34,648 nucleotides of DNA from Clostridia bacterium (GTDB lineage: Bacteria; Bacillota_A; Clostridia; Oscillospirales; CAG-272). Below are positions 16,554-23,200 of the stretch, in pieces; position 1 is the first letter of the stretch; the number at the start of each line of letters is the position of its first letter. The notes beneath the pieces were generated by a model. It did no database searches. It was not told the origin of the DNA and worked only from the letters and a program-made list of their open reading frames with translations. The stretch spans positions 1-34,648 of the forward strand of contig JAFXWT010000365.1 in assembly GCA_017542695.1 (NCBI GenBank), in the 5' to 3' direction. The position numbers and the translations under genes were made by a program.

Positions 16554-16805
16554 AAATGCTGAGGAGCACGGCTTTGAAAAAGCGAGACCCGTAATCTGAA
16601 AATCGAGAAAAAAACAGCCAGAACGGCTGTTTTTTGCCGATTTTTCATCACAAAGCAACCTTTTTTGAAGGCGTGCCTGCACAGCGCACAAAAAAGGTAT
16701 GCGACTGATGCGGAGGGAGAAAAGTCTGATAATCGCTCACTTTTCGGACTTTTTTGTTTTTAATGTTATCTACAACAAAATAACGCACCGCCTAAATGAG
16801 GTGCG
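16554..16805. other. Non-coding region with stacked hairpins and a partial tRNA 3'-end copy
   Basis: No credible gene lies here. Bases 16583-16598 match 14 of 16 bases of the T-arm/acceptor end of the tRNA (16495-16510). A perfect 11-bp terminator-like hairpin follows (16609-16619 with 16625-16635, with terminal T residues). A second U-tract hairpin lies at about 16720-16757. A third is a 13-bp stem (16777-16789 with 16800-16812) that ends inside the stop region of the XRE gene and may terminate it. The pattern suggests a decayed duplication of the tRNA end plus terminator. Confidence 0.55.
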
Positions 16806-17012
16806 TTATTTTGTCCAATTATTCTCGTCGGTTCGTTCGAGCAGATAATCGAGCGAAACATGAAGATAGTCGGCTATGCGTATCAGCGTTTTGAAATCGG
16901 GCTCGCGCTCGCCCGTTTCGTATCTGCTTATCGTGTTCTGGCTGACATTGAGGTCATACGCCATTTTGATTTGGGAAATATGTTTTTTTCGACGTATCTC
17001 TTTTATCCTCAT
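16806..17012 (-). CDS. Small XRE-family transcriptional regulator
   Basis: The 68-residue protein is essentially one Cro/CI-type helix-turn-helix domain. The recognition region is SQIKMAYDLNVSQNTISRYE at about 13-32, followed by the usual EPDFKTLIRIADYLHVSLDYLL. Such single-domain proteins usually repress their own promoter. GGGGA lies before the ATG. The gene is divergent from the membrane protein at 17186. A perfect 8-bp palindrome with a 5-base centre (17047-17067) covers the -10 elements of both directions and is a good operator candidate. Confidence 0.88.
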   Translation of the reverse strand: MRIKEIRRKKHISQIKMAYDLNVSQNTISRYETGEREPDFKTLIRIADYLHVSLDYLLERTDENNWTK

Positions 17013-17038
17013 GTGAATTCCCCTTTTTCAAATTTCTC

Positions 17039-17067
17039 TTGACATTATTATACCGTTTTGGTATAAT
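17039..17067 (+). promoter_or_regulatory. Divergent promoter with overlapping palindrome (candidate XRE operator)
   Basis: On the plus strand, TTGACA (17039-17044) and TATAAT (17062-17067) are spaced by 17 bases. On the minus strand a TATAAT lies at 17047-17052. The two -10 boxes are the ends of a perfect palindrome, ATTATACC (17047-17054) and GGTATAAT (17060-17067). A dimeric HTH protein bound here would block both promoters. The minus-strand -35 is poor. Confidence 0.7.
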
Positions 17068-17185
17068 GAAAATATCCCGAATTGGCATATTTGGCGCATG
17101 AAGCATATTGATATCGCCGAAGTTATTGACAAAAAAGGATATTTATTTAAAATTATTTCTACAAGAAAATCGCAAGGAGGACACA

Positions 17186-18058
17186 ATGAGAAATCTGACC
17201 GTAAAGAGAAAGAAAAGCTTTGTCGGAAGCGTTATGAAATTAAAAGTCTATATTGAGGACGGCGAAGCGGAAGATATCGTTATTTGCGGTGTACACTGCC
17301 GCAAACTCGGAGATCTTAAAAACGGCGAGGAAAAGACGTTTGAAGTCGGTGAGGCGTCGGCGCGGGTTTTTGTTATATGCGACGCCGTGAGCAAGGATTA
17401 TTGCAACGATATGTATATCCTTCCCGAAGGGGAGGAAAGCGTTTCGATATCAGGCGTTTGCAAGTTCAACCTTTTCAACGGGAACGCTTTCCGTTTTGAC
17501 GGCACACCGAGCGAAGAAGCGCTCCTGAACAGAAAAAAATACAAGAAAAAAGGATCTGCTATCCTGATCATTGCGATCATTTGCGGCTTGCTCGCCGGAT
17601 TTTTTGTTTCAAGGTTCTTTATTACGGCGAATAGCAAGCCCACTCCGAAAGATTTTTCCGCAAACGGAATAACGTTAACGCTCGACACTTCGTTCAAAGC
17701 GGAAGACAAAGATCCGTTCATGTTTTATGCACAAACAAAAACCGTGGCTGTGCTTGCGTCAAAAGACGATTTTGAAAAATACCCGGCGCTCAGCTCGTTT
17801 TCGATCGACGAATATGCGGGGCTGCTAACGTCATCTGGAAAATTTGACAATCTGACGGAAGTAATGCACGAAAGCGGTCTTACATATCGGATTTACGATT
17901 TTACGTACGCGGAAAGCGGGACCACATACACATATTTCACATCATTTTACAAGACCGACAGCGCTTTTTGGACAGTTCAGTTCACCACAACCAAAAATGC
18001 CGCCGAAAAATATCGCGCGGATATAATAAAATGGGCTCAAAGCGTATCGTTTGAATAA
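17186..18058 (+). CDS. Single-pass membrane protein of unknown function
   Basis: The 290-residue protein has an N-terminal cytoplasmic domain of about 120 residues, probably β-rich, opening NLTVKRKKSFVGS and ending GNAFRFDG. One transmembrane helix lies at about 124-148 (AILIIAIICGLLAGFFVSRF), preceded by a lysine-rich KKYKKK. An extracellular domain of about 140 residues follows; its pattern loosely recalls PsbP/DcrB-like secreted domains (weak). I do not recognise a named family. The ATG at 17186 is preceded by AAGGAGG; a longer frame from 17108 lacks a ribosome binding site. It is divergent from the small XRE regulator and probably controlled by it through the shared palindrome. Confidence 0.75.
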   Translation: MRNLTVKRKKSFVGSVMKLKVYIEDGEAEDIVICGVHCRKLGDLKNGEEKTFEVGEASARVFVICDAVSKDYCNDMYILPEGEESVSISGVCKFNLFNGNAFRFDGTPSEEALLNRKKYKKKGSAILIIAIICGLLAGFFVSRFFITANSKPTPKDFSANGITLTLDTSFKAEDKDPFMFYAQTKTVAVLASKDDFEKYPALSSFSIDEYAGLLTSSGKFDNLTEVMHESGLTYRIYDFTYAESGTTYTYFTSFYKTDSAFWTVQFTTTKNAAEKYRADIIKWAQSVSFE

Positions 18059-18077
18059 AAAATCACCGAAAACATTG

Positions 18078-18134
18078 AAATGCACCCCAACAGTCAGACA
18101 TTATACCACTTTGTCTGGCTGTTGGGGTGCATTT
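18078..18134. repeat. 57-base near-perfect palindrome, MITE-like or terminator
   Basis: Arms of 23 bases (18078-18100 and 18112-18134) pair with a single G-T wobble around an 11-base loop. It lies between convergent genes and lacks a long U-tract. The arm TGCACCCCAACAGTCAGACA resembles the terminal repeats of IS3/IS150-type elements seen in Firmicutes. It could therefore be a minimal non-autonomous element that now acts as a bidirectional terminator. The IS link is from memory and not verified. Confidence 0.5.
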
Positions 18135-18172
18135 AACTATGCGGGTGGTTTTTTTTATTGTTTATGTCGATA

Positions 18173-18967
18173 TTATCCCAGCAGCGCGCGGTCGTTTGCA
18201 AATTCGGTGCCGCTCGTTTTTGAGAACAGCTCAAGGAGCGTTTCGACGGTGAGTTTCTTCTTTTCCTCGCCCGAAACGTCGATGATGATCTTTCCTTCGT
18301 TCATCATGATGAGGCGGTTGCCGTGAGCGATCGCGTCCCTCATGTTGTGCGTGACCATCAGCGTCGTGAGCTTTCCCTCTTCGACGAATTTGTCGGTGAG
18401 TTCAAGCACTTTTTTCGCCGTTTTCGGATCAAGCGCCGCGGTGTGCTCGTCAAGGAGCAGGAGCTTCGGGCTGTTCATTGTCGCCATCAGCAGTGTGACC
18501 GCCTGACGTTGACCGCCCGAGAGCAGACCGACTTTCGAGGTCAGCCGCGTTTCAAGTCCGAGTCCGAGCTCGGCGAGCATCTTGCGGAATTCCTCGCGCT
18601 CGTTCTTTCTGATCGACCAGCGGAGAGTGCGCCGCTTTCCGCGCCGCGCCGCGAGAGCGAGGTTTTCCTCGATCTGCATATCGGAAGCGGTCCCCATTCT
18701 CGGATCCTGGAACACGCGCCCGAGAAATTTCGCGCGCTTGAATTCGGGGATGTCGGTGATGTCCGTTCCGTCGATTAAAATTTTGCCGCTGTCCGGCTTC
18801 CAGACTCCCGCGACGGCGTTGAGCAGAGTGCTTTTTCCCGCGCCGTTGCCGCCGATGACGGTGACGAAGTCGCCGTCGTTCAGCGTCAGCGAAACGTCGC
18901 TGAGCGCGACCTTTTCGTTTATCGTGCCGGGGTTGAACGTCTTGGTGACATTTTTAAGTTCAAGCAT
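18173..18967 (-). CDS. ABC importer ATP-binding protein (TrpZ/COG1101-like)
   Basis: The 264-residue ATPase has Walker A GGNGAGKST (39-47), signature LLSGGQRQA and Walker B LLLLDEHTAALD. In Walker B, histidine replaces the usual proline after DE, a feature of the ATPases that pair with PF04392 substrate-binding proteins. It overlaps the permease gene by 8 bases. It completes a three-gene importer with the permease and lipoprotein upstream. Related TrpXYZ systems of streptococci are predicted tryptophan importers; here the ligand is inferred only from the T-box, which is ambiguous. Confidence 0.9.
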   Translation of the reverse strand: MLELKNVTKTFNPGTINEKVALSDVSLTLNDGDFVTVIGGNGAGKSTLLNAVAGVWKPDSGKILIDGTDITDIPEFKRAKFLGRVFQDPRMGTASDMQIEENLALAARRGKRRTLRWSIRKNEREEFRKMLAELGLGLETRLTSKVGLLSGGQRQAVTLLMATMNSPKLLLLDEHTAALDPKTAKKVLELTDKFVEEGKLTTLMVTHNMRDAIAHGNRLIMMNEGKIIIDVSGEEKKKLTVETLLELFSKTSGTEFANDRALLG

Positions 18968-19874
18968 TTTTCGTCACCTCCGGCTCTTTTTCGGTGTTTT
19001 TCGACTTTATTTTGGAGTATTTGCGTTTCCAATACGGAACGGCGAGGAATATCGCAACGACGATCGCGGAGAGCATCTTTAAGAGATCGGTGTCGAGTCC
19101 GAGGAATATGACCGTCTGATATACGATATAGTATATCACTCCGCCGCCGAGCACGCCGACAAGACGCACGGCGAAATTTTGCGATATCTTCCCGAACAGC
19201 GCCTCACCTATGATGACAGCCGCAAGACCGATGACTATCGCGCCGCGACCCATATTGATGTCGGCGGCTCCCTGATACTGCATCAGCACCGCGCCCGAAA
19301 GCGCGACTATGCCGTTGGAGATGACAAGACCGAGGATTTTGTTTTTGTTCGTGTTGATACCTTGCGCGCGGCTCATGTTAAGATTGCAGCCCGTCGCGCG
19401 GAGCGACGCGCCGATCTCCGTTCCGAAGAACCAGTACAGCACGCCGATGATGACGGCGCATATCCCAAGAACAACGAGTATCGCCGTACCCTTGTAAAGC
19501 TGGGTGACAGCGACATTATACGTGCGCGCGCTGACGCCGATGTTTGCTTTTCCGAGGATCTTCAGGTTTATCGACCAAAGAATAAGCTGCGTCAGAATAC
19601 CCGAGAGTATGGCGGGGATCCCCATAAGTGTGTGGAAAATTCCCGTGAGAAGTCCCGCGATCATTCCCGCGATTATCGCCGCGAGCATCGCTATCCATAC
19701 GTTCACGCCCGCGACGACAAGCACCGCGCAGACGCACGCGCCCGTGACCATCGAGCCGTCGACGGTAAGATCGGCGATATCGAGTATCTTATACGTGATA
19801 TATACGCCGATCGCCATAATGCCCCAAATCAGACCTTGAACGATCGCGCCGGGCAATGTGTTGAGAAAAGTCAT
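18960..19874 (-). CDS. ABC importer permease (BPD_transp_2 family, TrpY-like)
   Basis: The 304-residue membrane protein has about eight to ten hydrophobic segments. Segments such as IADLTVDGSMVTGACVCAVL, LRATGCNLNMSRAQGIN and NGIVALSGAVLMQYQGAADI are typical of the branched-chain/ribose-like permease family as found beside PF04392 proteins. It forms the membrane path for the importer. It overlaps the ATPase gene downstream and lies about 30 bases after the substrate-binding protein gene. Confidence 0.9.
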   Translation of the reverse strand: MTFLNTLPGAIVQGLIWGIMAIGVYITYKILDIADLTVDGSMVTGACVCAVLVVAGVNVWIAMLAAIIAGMIAGLLTGIFHTLMGIPAILSGILTQLILWSINLKILGKANIGVSARTYNVAVTQLYKGTAILVVLGICAVIIGVLYWFFGTEIGASLRATGCNLNMSRAQGINTNKNKILGLVISNGIVALSGAVLMQYQGAADINMGRGAIVIGLAAVIIGEALFGKISQNFAVRLVGVLGGGVIYYIVYQTVIFLGLDTDLLKMLSAIVVAIFLAVPYWKRKYSKIKSKNTEKEPEVTKNA

Positions 19875-19906
19875 GTTTTAGTCCCTAATAACCCTTTGAT
19901 ATGATT

Positions 19907-20878
19907 TTATTTGCCTATTTCGACATAGCCCTCGGGAACCGTGATGCCGAAAAATTCGCAGTTTTCTTTGTTATATTTCTTTACGGGGTGCTGGTCGTAA
20001 GCTATCGGGATTTTTGCGATGTCCGTCTTGCCCGTGAGGATCTCTGCGGCCATTTCGCCCGTTTTGTATCCGATCTCATAGTAGCTTATCGAAAGCGTGA
20101 ACGTGCCGCAGCCGGAGCAGATGCCTTCTTCGCCGCAGAACACGGGAGTCTTTGTCTCGCGGGAGATCGTGTTGACGATTTCCGTGCTTTCCGCGACGGT
20201 GTTGTCGGTCGGAACGTAGATGACGTCGCAGTCAGCCGCCGCTTTGTTCGTTACGGCCTGTATGTCGTTGGAGTCTGCGAAGGAGTAGTTGGTGACCGTT
20301 TTGCCATTCGACTCAAGATAAGCTTTTACGACTTTGACCTGATATGCGGAGTTTGCTTCCGCCGAGCAGTAAAGAAGACCGAACTTCGTTGCCGAGGGGA
20401 ACAGGTCGAGCATCATCTGCGCCTGCTCTTCGAGCGGAGCGAGATCGGACGTGCCGGAGATGTTTCCGCCTACTGTGCCGCTGAAGTTTTCTATGCTGAG
20501 CGCAACGCCGTATTCGGTGATGGACGTGCCGAGGATCGGTATCGTCGTCGTCGCGTTCGCCGCCGCCTGAAGCGCGGGCGTCGCGTTTGCCATGATAAGA
20601 TCGTAATTCTTCGATACGAAGCTGTTGACTATCGTTGTGCAGACAGTCGGCTCGCCTGCGCCGTTCTGAAGATCGAACGTCACGTTTTCAGCGCCGAGCT
20701 TGTCGACAAGCGCCTGCTTAAAACCTTCCGTTGCGGCGTCGAGCGCAACATGGGAGACGAGCTGGCAAATGCCTACCGTGTATTTTGTTTTCTTTCCGCA
20801 CGACGCGAGCACGAGGCAAGCGGAAATCACGAATGCGACCGAAAGGATCGCCGCAAGAACTTTTTTGATGTTTTTCAT
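19907..20878 (-). CDS. ABC importer substrate-binding lipoprotein (PF04392, TrpX-like)
   Basis: The 323-residue protein has a signal peptide with two possible lipoboxes, ISAC (C21) and LASC (C27). A mature periplasmic-binding-like fold follows, opening YTVGICQLVSHVALDAATEGF. That opening and NATPALQAAANATTTIPILG are characteristic of the ABC_sub_bind family, which includes TrpX. It captures the ligand outside the cell and delivers it to the permease. The gene lies directly behind a T-box leader, so the ligand is probably an amino acid or a precursor. A GGAG-type ribosome binding site precedes the ATG. Confidence 0.9.
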   Translation of the reverse strand: MKNIKKVLAAILSVAFVISACLVLASCGKKTKYTVGICQLVSHVALDAATEGFKQALVDKLGAENVTFDLQNGAGEPTVCTTIVNSFVSKNYDLIMANATPALQAAANATTTIPILGTSITEYGVALSIENFSGTVGGNISGTSDLAPLEEQAQMMLDLFPSATKFGLLYCSAEANSAYQVKVVKAYLESNGKTVTNYSFADSNDIQAVTNKAAADCDVIYVPTDNTVAESTEIVNTISRETKTPVFCGEEGICSGCGTFTLSISYYEIGYKTGEMAAEILTGKTDIAKIPIAYDQHPVKKYNKENCEFFGITVPEGYVEIGK

Positions 20879-20957
20879 GGGAGGTCTCCTGTCTTAATTA
20901 TAAAGTATAAATACCACAGAAGTGGCGTTTATCTGATATTTTTTCCGGTATAAAAAC

Positions 20958-21195
20958 AAAAAATCCGTGCAAAAACATTTGCACGGACGATTTTCATCGC
21001 GGTACCACCTTGCTTCGCGGCTCGCGCCGCCTCACTTGCGATATAACGGTCGCCCCCGTTGCGTGTTTGGCGCAAAGCTCGCGGAATGCAGGTCCGCACC
21101 CTCCGGCTGCCGTCTCGCACCGACCGACGACTCTCTGAAAGCTCCGATGAGGGAGGTTTGGTTTCCGTTTCGCGCTTTTTATACCGAATTATAAG
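20958..21195 (-). ncRNA. T-box leader controlling the ABC importer operon
   Basis: Reading the minus strand, the conserved T-box GGTGGTACCGCG lies at 20998-21009. The AGAGAG element and the Stem I apical region lie upstream, at about 21100-21140. A terminator hairpin (20964-20973 with 20978-20987, then six T residues) closes the leader. Aligning the specifier loop with the known glyQS leader puts the codon at UGC, followed by A and a UUCCG lower helix that pairs with CGGAA. UGC would mean cysteine. However, the acceptor-pairing bulge is UGGU, which predicts an A (or G by wobble) discriminator rather than the U usual for tRNA-Cys. The T-box call is firm; the amino acid is not. Confidence 0.9.
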
Positions 21196-21198
21196 TAG

Positions 21199-21227
21199 AT
21201 TATACATATTCCGCGCCGAAATGTCAA
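21199..21227 (-). promoter_or_regulatory. Consensus promoter of the T-box-ABC importer operon
   Basis: On the minus strand, TTGACA (21222-21227) and TATAAT (21199-21204) have a 17-base spacer, an exact sigma-A consensus. Confidence 0.9.
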
Positions 21228-21269
21228 TAGTTTTTTTGAACAGCGCGTAAATTTGCGCCATGTTTTTCG

Positions 21270-21298
21270 TTGACAAGCGCTGTTTGATATGGTAAAAT
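21270..21298 (+). promoter_or_regulatory. Promoter of the spermidine-synthase-like gene
   Basis: TTGACA (21270-21275) and TAAAAT (21293-21298) are spaced by 17 bases, with a TGG extended -10. The promoter is divergent from that of the T-box operon 43 bases away. Confidence 0.8.
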
Positions 21299-21328
21299 AA
21301 GGTCACATAATTCCTTGGGAGAGAAAAA

Positions 21329-22933
21329 ATGAAAGATTCTATCCTGAAAAATAAAATATATCTGTACCTGACAGAGTTTTTTGCGGGAATGAGCGTAATG
21401 GCGGTAGAGCTCGGCGCGTCGCGCCTGCTCGCGCCGTATTTCAGCTCGTCGCAGATCGTGTGGACGATCATAATCGGCACTATAATGATAGCTATGGCAC
21501 TCGGAAATCTTTACGGCGGCAAGAAAGCCGACAAGGATCCGAACCCGGACAAGCTCTATCTCCGTCTGCTTGTCGCGGCGGTGTGGATAGCTCTTATACC
21601 TCTTGTCGGCAAGTACGTTATCATCGGCATATCGGCGCTGATGATCTTCACCGTCAGCGCGGGATTTCTCGTATGGGCGGCGCTCGCGGCTTGCTTTGTC
21701 GTGTTCGTTTTCCCGCTGTTCTTGCTCGGAACGGTTACTCCGTCGCTCGTCAAATACACCGTCGGCAGTCTTGACGAAAGCGGAAAAGTCGTCGGGCGAC
21801 TCGGCGCGGCGAACACTATCGGCAGCATCATCGGCACATTTGTGCCGACTTTCGTGACGATTCCCGCCGTCGGCACGTCGGTCACGTTCATCATCTTCGC
21901 CGGGATACTTCTGCTCCTGTCGCTGATTTATTTCATATCGTCGAAGAGAAAACTCGTGCAGTCGGTCGTCGCCGTCGTTCTCATTGTACTCAGCAGTATT
22001 TTCGGCACGACGACGGGCTTTGCGTTCTGGGAAAAGTCGCTCGCATACGAGGGAGAATCGGTATATAACTACCTTCAGGTCAAAGAAGATGACCGCCGCG
22101 TCTCGCTTTCAACGAACGTTATGTTCGGTGTTCAGTCGGTGTATATGAAAAGCGAAACGCTGACGGGAATGTATTATGACTATGCGATGGCGGCGCCATT
22201 CATGTGCGGCGTTCACGAAAAAGAAAATATCGACGTATTGATACTCGGAATGGGCACGGGGACATACGCCACGCAGTGCGACAGATATTTCGACAACGTC
22301 AGGTGCGTCGGCGTCGAGATCGACGACAAGATAATCGACCTCTCGCGCACGTATTTCGCGCTCCCGATGAGCGTCCCCGTCGTCGCATACGACGGTCGCG
22401 CGTACCTCGACGCGACGAAGGACAAATTCGACGTAATAATGGTCGACGCGTATCAGGATATAACGATCCCGTTCCAGATGTCGTCCGTCGAGTTTTTCAC
22501 CTCGGTCAAAGAGCACCTGCGCGACGGAGGAGTCATGGTCGTCAACATGAATATGCGCTCGAACCGCGAGGGGAGCATCAACGAGTACCTTTCCGACACG
22601 ATAGCGTCCGTGTTCGACAGCGTGTATAAAATAGATATCCCGACAAGCACAAACTGCGAGCTTTTCGCGTCGCAAAACGGCGATTTTCTCGACAGAATGG
22701 AGCAAAACGTCGCGCGCGAGTCGAGCGCCCCGCTCAAAAACATGATGATCCGCGTTTTAAGCGAGCTTGACGAATATAACGGCGGCGCAAAGATAATGAC
22801 GGACGACAAGGCGCCGGTCGAACTGCTCGGAATGAAAGTGATCGACGACCTGATCAAAGACGAGGTCGAATATTATAAGGACATATACAGAAAAGAAGGT
22901 TTCGACGGACTGAAAGACGAACTTTTCGGATAA
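21329..22933 (+). CDS. Membrane-fused spermidine synthase-like protein
   Basis: The 534-residue protein has an N-terminal half (about 1-235) with about seven membrane helices. It starts with the conserved LTEFFAGMSVMAVELGASRLLAP pattern (here YLTEFFAGMSVMAVELGASR). The C-terminal half (about 250-534) is a spermidine-synthase-like Rossmann domain with the binding loop ILGMGTGTYA, an acidic VGVEIDDK and the catalytic-type VAYDGRAYL and IMVDAYQD. Such fusions are widespread; some are thought to make polyamines or related products at the membrane, but their reaction is mostly untested. No speD or other polyamine gene is nearby. GGGAGA precedes the ATG, and a strong terminator follows. Confidence 0.85.
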   Translation: MKDSILKNKIYLYLTEFFAGMSVMAVELGASRLLAPYFSSSQIVWTIIIGTIMIAMALGNLYGGKKADKDPNPDKLYLRLLVAAVWIALIPLVGKYVIIGISALMIFTVSAGFLVWAALAACFVVFVFPLFLLGTVTPSLVKYTVGSLDESGKVVGRLGAANTIGSIIGTFVPTFVTIPAVGTSVTFIIFAGILLLLSLIYFISSKRKLVQSVVAVVLIVLSSIFGTTTGFAFWEKSLAYEGESVYNYLQVKEDDRRVSLSTNVMFGVQSVYMKSETLTGMYYDYAMAAPFMCGVHEKENIDVLILGMGTGTYATQCDRYFDNVRCVGVEIDDKIIDLSRTYFALPMSVPVVAYDGRAYLDATKDKFDVIMVDAYQDITIPFQMSSVEFFTSVKEHLRDGGVMVVNMNMRSNREGSINEYLSDTIASVFDSVYKIDIPTSTNCELFASQNGDFLDRMEQNVARESSAPLKNMMIRVLSELDEYNGGAKIMTDDKAPVELLGMKVIDDLIKDEVEYYKDIYRKEGFDGLKDELFG

Positions 22934-22938
22934 AAAGA

Positions 22939-22975
22939 GCGCGGCGCGAGAAATAGCGCCGCGCCTTATTTTTTC
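22939..22975 (+). terminator. Terminator of the spermidine-synthase-like gene
   Basis: A perfect 9-bp GC stem (22939-22947 with 22956-22964) is followed by CTTATTTTTT. Confidence 0.85.
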
Positions 22976-22985
22976 GGCAAAACTC

Positions 22986-23014
22986 TTGACAATCTCGCGC
23001 CGCCGTTGTATAAT
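22986..23014 (+). promoter_or_regulatory. Consensus promoter of the aromatic amino acid operon
   Basis: TTGACA (22986-22991) and TATAAT (23009-23014) have a 17-base spacer, an exact sigma-A consensus. It lies about 185 bases before pheA, leaving a long leader. Confidence 0.9.
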
Positions 23015-23043
23015 CAATCTATAAAATAGTATGGAGAAGTATG

Positions 23044-23124
23044 ATGTCTGACAAATTCGCAAACAACTCGTTTTATTATTTTACACCCGCGATGGATGAT
23101 TGCATTGTACACGGCGTTCTTTGA
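23044..23124 (+). CDS. Candidate leader peptide of the pheA operon (Phe/Tyr-rich)
   Basis: The 26-codon ORF lies between a consensus promoter and an intrinsic terminator, too short for ordinary gene calls. GGAGAAG (23033-23039) precedes its ATG. Five of its first 13 residues are aromatic: F5, then the run F10-Y11-Y12-F13 at 23071-23082. Ten bases after that run begins an 11-base segment (23093-23103). It can pair with 23138-23148, with ten pairs counting one G-U and one mismatch, and this would occupy the foot of the terminator stem. The layout is that of ribosome-mediated attenuation, as for pheA in enterobacteria. Charged tRNA-Phe or tRNA-Tyr would be sensed. Another ATG three bases earlier could be used. 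Confidence 0.65.
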   Translation: MSDKFANNSFYYFTPAMDDCIVHGVL

Positions 23125-23145
23125 ACGCAATATCAAAGCAAATAT

Positions 23146-23189
23146 CCACCGCCCGTTTTCGCGTTTTGATACGGCGGTGGTTTTTATTT
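23146..23189 (+). terminator. Attenuator terminator upstream of pheA
   Basis: The stem CCACCGCC (23146-23153) / GGCGGTGG (23173-23180) is followed by TTTTTATTT. It ends 11 bases before the pheA start, so read-through is required for expression of the operon. A smaller perfect hairpin (23114-23119 with 23123-23128) covers the leader peptide stop codon. Confidence 0.85.
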
Positions 23190-23200
23190 GAGAGGACGAT

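Noticed and set aside
16315..16691. Several short frames over the tRNA-Gly gene, including antisense ones
   Set aside because: They are translations of the tRNA and its terminator, a well-known source of false proteins.
20958..21195. Assigning the T-box to tryptophan by analogy with TrpXYZ
   Set aside because: No UGG codon lies in the specifier loop, so the analogy is not supported by the sequence.
20929..21480. A 183-codon open frame on the minus strand across the T-box leader
   Set aside because: It covers a structured RNA leader and runs into the divergent promoter region, so it is not a credible protein.
23031..23051. An even earlier 6-codon frame starting at ATG 23031 in the pheA leader
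   Set aside because: Its start overlaps the ribosome binding site of the better leader ORF, and it has no run of aromatic codons.
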